Source: Aurelia coerulea (taxonomy: Eukaryota; Cnidaria; Scyphozoa; Semaeostomeae; Ulmaridae). Taken from it: DNA of 64,000 nucleotides. Under the pieces are notes generated by a model that was not told the DNA's origin, did not search any database, and was given only the letters and a program-made list of their open reading frames with translations. This document shows, piece by piece, positions 23,706 through 35,500 of the stretch; position 1 is the stretch's first letter, and each line of letters opens with the position of its first letter. A program made the translations under genes and the position numbers. The stretch lies in NCBI GenBank assembly GCA_039566865.1, contig CM076959.1, positions 7,857,501 to 7,921,500 of the forward strand, read 5' to 3'.

Positions 23706-23724
23706 GTCATCAGCAAATAATCAT

Positions 23725-24345
23725 ATAATAATAATAATCAATTTATTTAAAGTTGGCGCTATATAGCTATGTACAGTAGAAATTAAAGATAATTGATAAA
23801 CTAGCTAATCCAAGCCAACTGCTAAAAACGAATACAAGTCCAAGAAATATATATACATGATTAAATAAATAAGATTTCAAATACAAGGTATAAAATTTCA
23901 AAACAAAATTAAAAACGTAGTAATATGAAAATCCGAGCAAACAGATTTAATTATGTTTTCTTCAGTATAGGAGAAAACACGGTGGCAGGATCACAAATTA
24001 TAAAATATGTCACGGCCTCGTTGACACTGACCCTTCAAAGTTCTTTAAAATCAATGACAATAAGACAAGGGGTCATAAATACAAAATAGTGTGAACAAAT
24101 GCAGACCAGATGTGAGAAAGAACTTTTATTCTCAGCGCATCATAAAAGAGTGGAACTGCTTGCCAGCTATAATCGTCGAAGCAAAGGATGAGATAACGTT
24201 TGAAAAACTCTTTGACAGCCTACACGGGGATTCAAAATTCGAATTCAAACTAAACTAGATTTGTGCTCACAGACAATCAGGGTTTTATAGGCCTTGGCCT
24301 TCCAGCCCCTTAACCAACATTTATTATATATTATTATTATTATTA
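23725..24345. mobile_element. LINE remnants: RT C-terminus (+) and a 3' tail (-)
   Basis: On the plus strand, about 23955-24258 translates with frame breaks to YRRKHGG, then DPSKFFKINDNKTRGHKYK and RIIKEWNCLPAIIVEAKDE, the usual C-terminal tail of a non-LTR reverse transcriptase. It is followed by an untranslated stretch and a TTATTATTA-type tail. At 23725-23950 a second 3' end faces the other way (GTTGGCGCTATATAGC beside ATAATAATAATCAATTTATT). Mirrored at 55150-55785. Confidence 0.65.
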
Positions 24346-24394
24346 TTTATATTAAAAAGGGGAATCAATTGAAACGCATCCCAGGAGGGCACTC

Positions 24395-24715
24395 AGAACA
24401 TACACATACGGGGAGGTAAGTCCGATATTTTTGGGTAAGAATATTGCCAAAAGTGATATCTTTTGGTCCAAATAAATTGAAATTATGTTTTTGATATTAT
24501 TGGGCATCAAACATTGTGAAAATGATGTTTCTGGGTTCTTTAGAGGCAATCCTGGCCTCAATTGGTATTGTTTCATGTTCTTCTATGTTTGTTTACAGAT
24601 GTCAAGGTATAAAATGAGCTGCTATCTTTGGGTTGTAATGAAGCTAAACTGATATTTTTGGGGTTCCTGTAAATTTCTCGGACTGACCCCCCCCCTCGCC
24701 GTATGCCTATGTGTC
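24395..24715. repeat. G/C-tract-ended repeat
   Basis: Ends ACGGGGAGGTAAGTCCGATA and TCGGACTGACCCCCCCCCTC (with CGCCGT). Several ATATTTTTGGG-type words lie inside. Mirrored at about 54795-55100. Confidence 0.5.
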
Positions 24716-24854
24716 AAGTGTCTCCCCTAGGAAACGTTTCTTAAAATTAAGGGGGCTAAGCATTCTTCAGTTGGCTAAACGTTTCTTTTAGGTGGTTTGG
24801 TTTCTTAAATGCGGGGCCGTACTGCAGAGTATTAAATTTGATCAATTTTCATTT

Positions 24855-25210
24855 ATACACGTATTTTGTTATAAGAAACTAAGAAATTGGGCAAGTACTC
24901 GAAGTTTATTAAAGTTATCTGATTCTGAGTATTCAGAGTTTCTTACGAGTTTCTTTCGTTAACAACCAGAACAATCTGCATGTTCACTACCTGTGCCCTC
25001 GTGAACATTTCAAAATACGGTCTTTTGATGCCTTTCCAATGTTTAGACGTTACTATGATGCTGGAAACAAGTGAAAATGAACCAAAATATGTTAAGGATT
25101 TCCTCTATCGAAATAAATAGTTTCTTGGCTTATATTTTCCCAGTACTGGAGTTCTTAATTTGTTGGCAATCTGAGAGTTGAGTTTGTTTTGGGCAGTTTC
25201 AACAAGTGTA
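24855..25210. mobile_element. TTTCTTA-family element, longer form in left arm
   Basis: TA-CACGTATTTTGTTATAAGAA at the left; GTTTCAACAAGTG-TA at the right. It contains TTCACTACCTGTGCCCTCGT, as in the relics at 20190 and 26500. The mirrored site in the right arm (54529-54645) keeps both ends but has lost about 240 bp inside. Confidence 0.7.
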
Positions 25211-25839
25211 TTCCTATACCCATCTATGCTCTGCTCTGTATCGGTTCTCGTAAATATTTTCTTATATTTTCATATTTGTACACCTGACGATAAGGTTTAA
25301 AATCTAACTGGCCATGAACACTAGCCATGAACCGTTGTCGTCAAAGTTGGAGTCGATTTTTCAATTGCCATTGTTGAATGCAGTCAACTTCGTCAGGTCG
25401 AAAATGTGGTAAGAAGACAATAATTAGTTAGAAAAATAAACATCCATTATGAAATTATTCAACAGCCATATGGTACAAGTATTTTTGTATCAAGAAGAAA
25501 CGTAAATCTCAGAATGCATAAAAATCACAAACTAAAACAATGAAAAGTATAAGTGAAACAAATATATATTTGATTAACATAGATCCTCATCATGTTTCGC
25601 ATGCATTTCACCTTTTTCTGTATAATACTACTCGGAAGGAACTTGGAAACTTCATCACACCCCTTTTTGCGTAATGATATACATGGTATGTGTAATGCTA
25701 TACGTCGGAATGTTACGTCGGAGGGGAAAATGCCAGCATCTTTGCATTTGAAATAAAAAAACGTTTACGATCACGACCACAGTCATATTCATTACCCCAG
25801 TGGATCAAAATTTGTTTCGTGTCTGAAGGCTGCTTGCAT

Positions 25840-26380
25840 TGTTTCAACTGGGATACATAGCAGTACTACATGTAGGAATTCCTAATGAATAGTTGTATAA
25901 ATAGTAGCGATGACTTTTTAACAATTTTTATTATTAAAACGAATACCTTGTTATGTGCCCAAATAGACTTCTTTGCGCCCAAATAGAAATCTCCATGCGG
26001 TTGGATGGAAGTTTGGTTAATCTGAGGGCTGCTCGCATTGTTTCAACTGTGATACATACAGTAATACATGTAGGAAGTCCTAATGAATAGTTGTATAAAC
26101 AGTAGCGATTATTTTTTATCAATTTTTGTCATTAAAACGAATACCTTCTTTTGCGTCCAAATAGAATTGTATGCGCCCAAATAGAAATCTCCATGCGGTT
26201 AAATAGAAGTTTGGTTAATCTGAGGGCTGCTCGCGTTGCTTCAACTGGGATACATAACAGTAATACATGTAGGAAGTCCTAATGAATGCCTGTATAAACA
26301 GTAACATTGAATTTTTCGAATTTTCATCATTAAGATGAAAGCCTTCGTATGCGCCCAAATAGACTTCTATGCACCATCGT
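25840..26380. repeat. Tandem units of about 190 bp
   Basis: Almost three copies of a unit containing TACATGTAGGAA.TCCTAATG, CCAAATAGAAATCTCCATGC and AATCTGAGGGCTGCTCGC. Mirrored at about 53360-53910. No coding potential. Confidence 0.7.
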
Positions 26381-26389
26381 GCCAGTACT

Positions 26390-26660
26390 GAAAGTACTAA
26401 TTTGGGCTCGTACTGAAAGTTTCTTAATATTATCAGATTTTGAGTTGAGTACCCAGAGTTTCTTACGAGTTTCCGAGAGGTTCTATAACAATCTTTGTAT
26501 TCACTACCCGTGCCCTCGTGAACATGTCAAAACAAGGTTTTCTGAGCCTTTCATTCACTGTTTACATTGAACATACTTTAATACAGAAAACACGAGAAAG
26601 TAAAATAGAAATATGTCAAGGATTTCCTTTACGAAAATAAATAGTTTCTTAAGTTATATT
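26390..26660. repeat. Relic of TTTCTTA-family element
   Basis: Words AAGTTTCTTAATATTATCAG, CAGAGTTTCTTACGAGTTTC and ATAGTTTCTTAAGTTATATT, plus CACTACCCGTGCCCTCGTG. TA ends are not clear. Mirrored at about 53060-53345, where GTTATAGAACCTCT is duplicated. Confidence 0.5.
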
Positions 26661-26895
26661 TTCCTGGTACTGGAGCTTCTACATTTTTTGGAGATCTGAC
26701 TTTCGCAAATCCTTCCAATATTAGGGGCTGTAGCCCCTTCCCCTCCCTATGCCTTTGTTTGTTTGTTTGTCCACTTATTTTACATGAATTATTTACATCT
26801 AGCTTACTATATACAATTTCATATATACACACAAACTAATCCAAATCGATGAAAAAAAACTAAATTGATAAATTAATTGTATTATGAGACAAATG

Positions 26896-27109
26896 TACCG
26901 GGTGTCACAGAATGATGTATTATCGTTTGATTGCTTATATTTCCATAACCAATGAACCGATTTTCAAAAACTTTGTTTTATCCAATTGCCGATTGGCCAA
27001 ATTTTATTCGAGGATGTTTGTTGTGGTTTTACGCCGATGTTTCCATGTCAAAAAGGAGATCGATAAAGCTGCTCAAATTCAAGCCTAAGATGGCATGAGA
27101 AAGAAACGG
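26896..27109. repeat. Solo mariner-type end (TACCGGGTGTCACAG)
   Basis: TACCGGGTGTCACAGAATGA starts a block of about 210 bp that is present in both arms (complement at about 47062-47282). No matching opposite end was found in either arm. This TA in the right arm is where the Merlin composite is inserted. Confidence 0.45.
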
Positions 27110-30100
27110 CCTACTTTTCCAGTCCACATTTTAGATGTGATACAAAAGGCTGAACTTATATGTCGTTCAGAGAATGCGAATTCTTTGAACCCCAAAACAC
27201 ATCTCTCTTGAGCATTCTGCAAAATGTTAGCTATACGTGAATTCCTCCATGCCTTATCAGTTGTTGGTTCCTATTGAATATTTCTATCGCTATTGAATTT
27301 TACAATATTTTTTAGAAATTTAATAAAATGTAACATTATTGAGATTCTCAATTCCCAATGGTTCTAGCACGGTTCTAAATTAAATATCTCCTTCAGATAT
27401 TTGAATTCTTCTATCCTTGCCTTACTGTGTCAATGAAAATGCCTCGCCTAACATTGGAACAGCGAATATGGATATGTAAGGAAATGTCCCTTTTAAATAA
27501 TGCCTCCGATGTTTTAAGGCGATGGCCAGCTAGCTGGCCAGACATTACACCCCCAACACATCCTACAATCAAGCGAACTTATAACAAATTTTGCCAACAT
27601 GGCACCTGTTTGGATAGAATAAAGGGAATCAGTTGCAGACGCCGTACGGCGCGGAGCCTGGAAAATGTACAGAGATTTCAAGAGTCACTCACAGAGAATG
27701 GTAAAAATTCATCAAGACGCAATGGCCTTAATATGACAAAAAGCACCTTCAACAGAATAACAAAAGAATTACATTTCCACCCATATGTTTTAATAAAGCG
27801 TCAAAAACTTAGAGAAGATGATCCAGATTCACGTTTAGCATTTTGCAACAGATTCCTTCAAACAGTAGCAAACGATCCAAATTTTCTTGACACGTTGATC
27901 GTTTCAGATGAAGCAATATTCAGCCTTAATTCTGAAGTTAATACAAAGAACGTGATTCAAGATTCTGTTCGTGGTGAAGGTCATCCAGAGGATCATTATG
28001 TCGACTTTGAGAAAGGAGCGGGTCAGCTGATGGTATGGATGGGTGTAACCAGGACAGGGGCTATCTTTGGGCCTCATTTCGTAGAAGGAAACTTAGATCA
28101 GCAAGAGTACATCAGGATTATTCGCTATCATGTTATTCAAAGGGATTTCCGAGAACAAAATATCAATCGAGATATAATGTGGTGGCAACAAGATGGAGCG
28201 CCAGCTCATACGAGCAACAGAGCTATACAGTACCTGAGAGGCCAGTTCCCGGGTAGACTCATGAGTAAACGGGGTGACTGGCCTTGGCCCCCTCGCTCTC
28301 CCGATCTCACTGTTTGTGACTTTTTCTTATGGGGATACCTGAAACATTCCATTTGGAATGTCCCTCGAAACTTGCAGCCTCGAAACCTTCAGGATCTTCG
28401 TGCTGCAATCATAGCAGCTTCAGAGAATCTTCCAGTTCAGATGCTGAGGGATGCGTTTGATGGGATGGTTAATCGTTGCAGAAAGTGCGTAGACGCTGAA
28501 GGACATTCCATACCAAACGAGTAACCTGTGATTTGATAAATTTTGAAAATATTGCTGTTGTAAATTTTTCGTAAGAATCTGTAAATCGCGATGAGTAGCG
28601 GACACATAGCAACGATGAGGCGGGAGGGGGGACGCCATTGTTCAAAATACTGGACAAATTGCCCATATGAAACTGTCTTTCGTACCAATTCGCTAGATAT
28701 GGGCTGCTAAATTTAAAAGTGCTGTTAAAATGCAAAGGATAGGACCAAAACTTAACGATTTTCCCATAAATGGGTGGGTATTTGGTCTAAGAGTGGATGG
28801 CAGCATTGATCGTTTTAAAGACCCGGCCAGCACGCCTATTTGAGCCTTCAGTGGAGTACCCCTCCCCCTTGGGAAACTCATTTTGCTCAACATTTCTTTT
28901 GACATTGGTCAAAGTAATAAGTTAAATGAATGTGATCTTATCTGATCATATCTCAACTGACGATTTGCTGTGACCAATGGCGGACACAAATGTTCCTCAA
29001 GTGAATTGTTACTGAGCGCCAGTTCAATGTTGTTAAAAAACATTTATTTCTAAACAAGATGCATTTGAACTCATGTGGAAAAAGAAATTTTTACAAATTT
29101 TGAATTTGCATTAAAGGAATGATTTTTAGAATAATGTTATCCTTGTCTTAATAAAGAACGTGGCAGAGCTCTCCTTAAAATCTCATACAGCTTCGGTAAA
29201 CGTTTTATTTCAAGAAAAATTCCTAAAAATCTATAGTAACACCGTTATACTCTAGAAACTTGTCTTGTGGATCAGCAGGAGCCACACCCTTCCCGATAAG
29301 AAAATCCTTCGAATTCGAACTTGTAAGTTATGGAATCTGGCCTGTCTCTCATCTGAAAATTGTATAGTTTTTCTGCTTTTGGAACGAAATAGTCTGCTAT
29401 ATAAAATGAGCTCTGATGCTACGCAATGCTTGAAAATATTGCGAGGAACCAAGTTTGAAAGAAAACAGCTGCTTGGTAAAACAAATCCTTTAGCGAACCT
29501 ACTATGTATAGCATAAACCTATGCGAGGGGCGGCGTATCACCCTGTAAAAATCTCGCACACCGTTAACATGGTATGTGAATGGTGAATCAGGCTAGTACA
29601 CCGTTGGCAAAACAAAAGCCCTTTTTTTTTCAAGAAAAGTCCGCAGAAAATTCCTGAAGTTCCTATTGTTTTAAAAACGCACGCCTTTCCAGAAGGGTGG
29701 TACGCTGCGCTACGCGCCCCTCGGACTTATTATGTGCAGTCTGTCTCAAATTAGATGTCAGGTCAAAATGCCCGCAAACAACAACAATTAAAGTGCCTTG
29801 GATGAGTAATTTTGCATTCAAATGGAATGGAATGAAGTGACTTCAGAGATCCCTGCTAAATGCAGATTGAATCCCTGGCGTAGACTGGCTGACGAGAACC
29901 ATGTGATGCATAACTAGGGTTAATTTCACATAATATACCGGGAGATGTCAATTTCACCCGTATTAGAATGACATTTAAAAGAATATATAAAATCTATAAA
30001 AATTCAATAGCGATAGAAATATTCAATAGGAACCAACAACTGATAAGGCATGGAGGAATACACGTATAGCTAACATTTTGCAGAATGCTCAAGAGAGATG

Positions 30101-30190
30101 TGTTTTGGGGTTCAAAGAATTCGCATTCTCTGAACGACATATAAGTTCAGCCTTTTGTATCACATCTAAAATGTGGACTGGAAAAGTAGG
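27110..30190 (+). mobile_element. Mariner-like transposon with ~190-bp inverted ends, left arm only
   Basis: CCTACTTTTCCAGTCCACAT at 27110 is mirrored by the sequence ending at 30190; homology extends about 190 bp (27110-27302, 29999-30190). The transposase frame 27427-28524 starts 125 bp inside. The matching site of the right arm (about 47050-47062) lacks the element but keeps about ten bases of its end, which suggests imprecise loss there. Between 28525 and 29998 I see no second gene; 29523-29730 has GAGGGGCGGCG/CGCGCCCCTC ends of another small repeat. Confidence 0.7.
27427..28524 (+). CDS. Mariner-like (DD41D) transposase
   Basis: An open frame of 365 codons starting MSMKMPRLTLEQRIWI. The N-terminal 120 residues are a helix-turn-helix-rich DNA-binding region. 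The catalytic core follows: the first Asp in LIVSDEAIFSL (about 160), the second in WWQQDGAPAHTSNRA, and the third in PPRSPDLTVCDFFLWGYL. The spacing between the second and third Asp is 41 residues by direct count, so this is a DD41D member (as in rosa-like mariners) rather than DD34D. A nuclear cut-and-paste enzyme acting on its own ends is expected. The frame is intact and of normal length. The enclosing inverted ends support an autonomous or recently active copy. The reading upstream of the second Met is uncertain. Confidence 0.9.
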   Translation: MSMKMPRLTLEQRIWICKEMSLLNNASDVLRRWPASWPDITPPTHPTIKRTYNKFCQHGTCLDRIKGISCRRRTARSLENVQRFQESLTENGKNSSRRNGLNMTKSTFNRITKELHFHPYVLIKRQKLREDDPDSRLAFCNRFLQTVANDPNFLDTLIVSDEAIFSLNSEVNTKNVIQDSVRGEGHPEDHYVDFEKGAGQLMVWMGVTRTGAIFGPHFVEGNLDQQEYIRIIRYHVIQRDFREQNINRDIMWWQQDGAPAHTSNRAIQYLRGQFPGRLMSKRGDWPWPPRSPDLTVCDFFLWGYLKHSIWNVPRNLQPRNLQDLRAAIIAASENLPVQMLRDAFDGMVNRCRKCVDAEGHSIPNE

Positions 30191-30196
30191 GGCCAG

Positions 30197-31815
30197 GTCC
30201 ATAACGCGGAACCCGCGGAACCCGCGGAACTCGCGGAATTTTTGTTCCGCGAAGTTGAGTTCCGCGTTTTGTTCTAGCAGTATGGGGCCGAAAACCAAAA
30301 CGCGGAACTGGCGGAATTTTTCTTCCGCGAAGCTAAGTTCCGCGCTTTGTCCTCGCGGTATAGGGCCAAAAACCAAAACGCGGAACTCGCGGAATTTCAT
30401 CTATAAGGCCTGCTCTTCCTCCACTTGCCTACAAAGAAGTTTACTTGCATTTTATCACTTTTAATCAACTTTTAATCGACTGTTCTTCCCATACCAAGAG
30501 ATTTGTAGCATTTTCTTTAGCAGCTACTTTCGCGTACGTTACTACGCCGTCAGCCAAATCTGCTTCGAAAATGAGTCAAAAATGGTCTGTTTAATTTCCC
30601 TCTTTCTGCAAAATCCATTGCAAATCTCAAAAACGTACAGGTGAATTCCAACTCTCTTCTGGCAAATTGAAATCGAAACAAACTGACTTTCTCACAGGAT
30701 TGAAGGCATATAAATTGAGATGAAATTTTCCACTTCGGCTCCAAGCGATAGGAGATTTGTAGGTAGGCCATTTGTTGTCATTTGCAAATGCCGTATTGCT
30801 TTGGTCTTGGACTCGATACAGGTGGACTCGAGTTCGCTATTCTTTTATCTACCATAGGATACCAAATAAGTAGCGAGGCATGAAAATATGAATAAAAAAC
30901 TCGAGGCATAAAAATACGAATTTTTACAATCCACTTTTTCACCTTTTGATCACCTGGAGCTGTGGGAGAGCTTCGAGGATAAGGATCGCGTGTCACATGA
31001 GGCAAAGAAATGTACATTGTGAGCATACGCACGCGAAATGTTAAAAATGCTATTCTTGTCCATTCCCCCACTTCCTGACCCCAATCCCCTTGACTAGGAT
31101 TGTCGAGAGTATTGGATTATTTATGCCCAATAAAAACAGAGGTCTGCGAAATATTGTTTGTCGCTCAGCTGAACAGCAAAACTTCATCGCTACTTAGTTG
31201 TATCCCATCCCAGTTGTATATAAAGGAAAGAAACTTTGGTTTGATCGACCAAAATCAACGTAAAAAGAGTTTCTTATGTTGACAGACAAGTTCCGCGAAA
31301 TCAAGTTCCGCGTTTTGTTTTCGCAGCATAGGGCCAAAAACCAAAACGCGGAACTCGCGGAATTTTTGTTCCGCGAAGTCGAGTTCCGCGTTTTGTCCTG
31401 GCAGTATGGGGCCGAAAACCAAAACGCGGAACTCGCGGAATTTCATCTAAAAGGCCTATTCTTTCTCCCCTTGCCTACAAAGAATTTTACCTGCGCTATA
31501 TCAGTTTTAATGGACTTTTTTTAGTGGACTTCCTGACCCCAATCCCCTCGACTAGGATTGTAGAGAGTATTGGATTATGTCCAACAAAAGCAAGTCCTAC
31601 GAAATATTGTTTCGCTCAGTTGAACAGCAAAATTACATCGCTACTTAGTTGTATCCCATCCCAGTTGTATACAAAGGAAAGAAACTTTGGTTTGATCGAC
31701 CAAAATCAACGTAAAAAGAGTTTCTTATGTTGACAGACAAGTTCCGCGAAATCAAGTTCCGCGTTTTGTTTTCGCAGCATAGGGCCAAAAACCAAAACGC
31801 GGAAGTCGCGGAACT
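30197..31815. repeat. TTCCGCG/CGCGGAA hairpin repeat block, left arm
   Basis: Clusters of GCGGAACTCGCGGAATTTTT and its complement (30205-30400, 31280-31445, 31735-31815) are separated by AT-rich spacer. Each cluster can fold into several stems. All six frames give short repetitive peptides (NAELAEF.., FREFRVLVFGP..) that are by-products of the repeat. The 451-bp unit from 31276 to about 31726 is present once here. Confidence 0.75.
30478..31090. other. Conserved stretch in both arms, function unknown
   Basis: The two minus-strand frames here (73 and 97 codons) have plus-strand mirror copies at 46478-46699 and 46178-46471 with identical translation. They show no recognisable domain and no splice context, and identity is expected from the young age of the duplication, so they are not called genes. 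Confidence 0.4.
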
Positions 31816-31864
31816 TTTGTTCAAAAAGTTTCACATTCTTTTAATGAACCATCTTGTATCTCCT

Positions 31865-31941
31865 CAGCCTGCGCGCAGACCCATTATCCAAACGAGGAAA
31901 GGAAATTTCCTCCTTTGGACAATGGGTCTGCGCGCAGGCTG
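31865..31941. mobile_element. 77-bp hairpin element with 9-bp target duplication
   Basis: CAGCCTGCGCGCAGACCCAT at the left and its complement at the right are flanked by GTATCTCCT on both sides (31856-31864, 31942-31950). It is almost wholly stem, with AGGAAATTTCCT at the centre. Confidence 0.8.
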
Positions 31942-31992
31942 GTATCTCCTTGTAATTGATGATTGATTGATGGTACCTTGGGTACCAGATGG

Positions 31993-32080
31993 CAACCTCC
32001 CCCAGGGCCTTCTGTCATATTCGAACGGAGATGAAAAGGTCTCCGTCCCAATATGACAAAAGGCCCTGGGGACGAGGTTG
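31993..32080. mobile_element. 88-bp hairpin repeat
   Basis: CAACCTCCCCCAGGGCCTTC pairs with GGCCCTGGGGACGAGGTTG, and GTCATATTCG with CCCAATATGAC. No convincing target duplication. It lies just inside the loop of the giant inverted repeat. Confidence 0.6.
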
Positions 32081-32379
32081 GATTGATGGATCATTATTGG
32101 TCCCACTCCAAGGGTCCCACTTGAAACATTTATGTCAGTTGATAGTTCAGTAATAATGATACCATTTTCTCATGAAAACTGATAAAAGCGAAGCTGGGAC
32201 ATGTATTCATTTCAATGCTTTCATGTCATTATGAATACATTTCCCAGTTTGTTTGCCTTTTGACGCCATGAGCAAGGGTCATCAAATCCCCTTGTATTCC
32301 GTGTTATACAAAATTACAACAAACAAACATCATAGAAAACCGCGCGTTTATGAGCACGCTCGCTACGCTCTCTAATGAC

Positions 32380-32460
32380 AAATTATTACCATATCACATG
32401 GTCCTACGTGTATCTGCATGGTGATTGGTTATTCGAAACAATTGCACAAACATAAATTGC
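32380..32460 (+). promoter_or_regulatory. Possible promoter of the kinase-MULE gene
   Basis: GTGATTGGTTATTCG (an inverted CCAAT-type word) and a CpG-richer stretch (GCGCGTTTATGAGCACGCTC at about 32343) precede the first ATG by 30-120 bases. No TATA box stands out. The call rests on position only. Confidence 0.2.
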
Positions 32461-32523
32461 ATGGCAGGCACTGCTCCGTTCTCTTTGGAAGCTTTTTGGC
32501 CGCAGAGAAGAAGAGTTTACGAG
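32461..32523 (+). CDS. Kinase-MULE gene, proposed exon 1
   Basis: ATG followed by 21 codons (MAGTAPFSLEAFWPQRRRVY then E) to a strong donor (GAG|GTGAGT), phase 0. It joins in frame to the acceptor CTTAG|ATGTTC at 36701. If this exon is not used, translation can begin at the ATG at 36701 itself, since that exon's first codon is ATG. The intron would be 4.2 kb and holds the hAT-like, TTTCTTA and mariner-type elements. Confidence 0.5.
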
Positions 32524-35500
32524 GTGAGTTTGTTCAGATACTTTTGTTTGTCATCTTATTTATTTCAATATCTTTCTAGCTTCTGAAGAACCTAATCTAG
32601 ATTGAATCTTCGATACTCTATAGCAATACTTATACAATCTACAGCAAATACATATTTCAGTTGCTACTTTCGCAGGAAGAAACTTTTGCACTTTTAAGAA
32701 ACGTTTGACCTGCACCTATCCTCTCGCCTATCCTCACCTATCTCTGTTTATAAGAAACTGCCCATAAGAAACTCAACTCTCAGATCGCCAAAAACTTTGT
32801 AGCAAGGAAAGCAGCAAGGAAATTCTGCACTGCCCAAACAAATGAATCGAAAATAGTGGCATGATCACACAAAAACTATCAGCGACAAGGCAGAAGATGT
32901 TTTGCAAAAATCTTTTGAGAAATCATGAGCGATAGGACACTCAATTGTGTGAAAGTTTTATTGGTAGCGAGCCACCTTTTTGTGTGTTTTTACCTAATTT
33001 TTACTTGGTAGTGAGCCACCTTATCGCTGTTTCTTCATTTTTTTGTAATTTTCGGCAGTGAGCCACCTCAGGGGCAGATCCAGCCCGAAGTTGAAGGGGG
33101 GGGGGCAACTTGCAAAGAGGGCGCCAAATATAGAATGGAAAGTGAGGGCGCCGAAGGTGCGCCAAATTTTTTGGACACTTCTTAAAGAAAATTCTTCGAT
33201 TTACTACTAAATAACGCCTTGATTTATATGTTTCCCCAATATTTAAATCGAAAAAGTTAAAAAATTGTGCGTTAGAGTCAGGATAAGGGGTGCTTTTCTC
33301 GAGGGGCAAATCACTGATTTTTTTTTCGTATACCTTCCTTAAAATCACAAAAAAATCACATACAAAAATTACAAAATCACCATACAAAAATCACAAAATC
33401 ATAGAAAAATCGCAAGAAAAAATCACAAAAAAATCACTAAAATCACAGAAAAAAATCGTGTGATTTTAAAATCACAAAAATCACGTACGCTATTTTGAGA
33501 AGTGATTTGCCCCTCGGCTTTTCTCGCCAAAAGAAGGGCGCCAAACTGAGTTTTCAGCATGAAGGGGGGGCAATTGCCCCACTTGCCCCCCTAAATCCGC
33601 CACTGAGCTACCTTAAGTGCAGATCATGGAGAAATCAGTAAATGAAATGAATCGAAGAAGTTTAAGGAGGAGTCGGAAAGACTCGATTTGGAGGATGGTA
33701 TCGCACTTTCTGTATGGACAAGTTTTGATGGATTTTCGTGACAGCCATATTCGTAAATCTCTTATTGCTGCTTTATTGACAAAATGATTTACCAAGACCG
33801 CGCTTAAGCTTTATTGCCTGACCTGTGGTTTCATGTTCGCATAATCATTTTTCCCGCACTTTTTGCCTGAATTTGATCAGAGCACGATTTCTCGAAACAG
33901 GATTCCGGAGTACTGGTGGGTACTAAACAATTTTGGTGTACCCAACGGACCAATGAAATAGCTTGTAAAGCATATAACTACAAATAGATCCACTGGTCCG
34001 ATTTTTACGAAGGTTTGAGAGTTATAAACGAATTTCGAAAATTAAAACACACTTAAAACAGCATTATTTCTACACAGTACGTTTTATCACAAATTTGTGT
34101 CATCATTTTGCAGTTCAGGGCCTCAAGCGTTTGGTAAATTGATATACGTTTTTTTACATAAGAAACTTGGATCAGCACTTAGTACTAAAAGTTTCTTAAA
34201 TTCGCATGAAAATTTCGATGTTTTAGTAGCAGAAGTTTCTTAATTAGTTTCTTATTTTTTGGGCCTAAAATTGCGGTATTGTTCGAAGTTGAGCCTTCCT
34301 ATCGACAAAGGGCTTCCATTTTGCATTGACATTGTCACAACCAATAAGCCATGTACATTAAGGCAAAAAATTTACCAATTTTTTCAGTTAAAAGTTAAAA
34401 AAAAGATGAATGTACCTTTGTTAGAGAGCCATAAAATAAGAGAGACACACAAATATAATTTTAGAGTTTCTTAACTGTTCTGGAGCGTAGTACTAGAGTT
34501 TCTTAAATTTTTGGTCATCGTGGTACTAGTTTCTTATAAACCAGTTTCTTATAAAAAAAACCGTGTATTCGTGGTCCAACAATGATTGTTGGGGTAAACA
34601 AAGATCTTTTCGCAAGGGTGGTCGATTTCGCCTAAAATCCAGAATAAATCATTTGTGCTTTTATTGAATTGGCTGTATATATTTGTATGGTATTCTGCGT
34701 TTAATTCTGCATCTAATGATATATAGGTATGTTAGGTATATTTTGAGGAACAGTCATGGTAAATAGAGTTTCTTATCCTAACCCTAACCCTAACCCGAGG
34801 TTACAATGACAACCGATGTACAATTTGGGGTTTGTTTCGTATCGTTTTTTTTTCAAATTTTTTCAATAAAAAGGACTCTAATGATACATTTGTAATAGAT
34901 TATCATCATTTATCTCTTTTTACATAGAACAAATTCATCGCACAAATGATGTCATCAATTGGCTAATTTCTGCCAAAATATCACTCCAAAATCGTTATTT
35001 TAGATAAACTATTATTTTATCGCAAAACATGTTGACAAATTGAACCAAAAACTGCACAAAGTTCATGCAAAATCTTCTTTAAACTCTAATTCAACTTGGA
35101 ATCCTGATTTTAACAGATTTACAACTTCGTGACGTAACTGTGACGTCATGAGGCATGGCAGCCACACCTAAATTAAGTTACAAGCTACACATTACTTGTT
35201 CTGTAACTGTACCAAGTTGTATCGAATTCTGGTGAGTCTTAGGCAGTTTTCAGACGGGGGGGGGGGGGGTGGGGTGGGGTGGAAAGCACCCCCCATAAAT
35301 GGTAGCTCGAAAAAGCCCATATGGATCGTAATATGGTTCATAATTTCGATAGTCGTGGAAGCAAAGAAATTGGTCGATCGTTTTTGGATCATCTTTCCCT
35401 TTCGATTCTCTTTTAAAAAATATTTTAGTTCTGCTTGTTTGTAACCATCAGGAAACTTGGATTATAGAATTGAGAGATTACATAGTTTGGTTATCGGCTC

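Larger units (their letters stand above)
21795..31815. repeat. Left arm of the giant inverted repeat
   Basis: Runs as the near-exact complement of 44988-57538 read backwards. It starts within the RFX-like/kinase coding frame (CCTCAGC/GCTGAGG junction) and ends in a TTCCGCG block. Mirrored landmarks: the kinase exons, a G-tract element, the LINE tail, the tandem repeat of about 190 bp, and two frames of 97 and 73 codons that are identical in translation in the two arms. Differences are mostly whole insertions or copy number rather than scattered changes. Confidence 0.85.

Noticed and set aside
27427..28524. Assignment to the TACCGGGTGTCACAG end at 26896
   Set aside because: No matching opposite end was found, whereas 27110 and 30190 form a clear pair around the frame, so the enclosing 190-bp ends were preferred.
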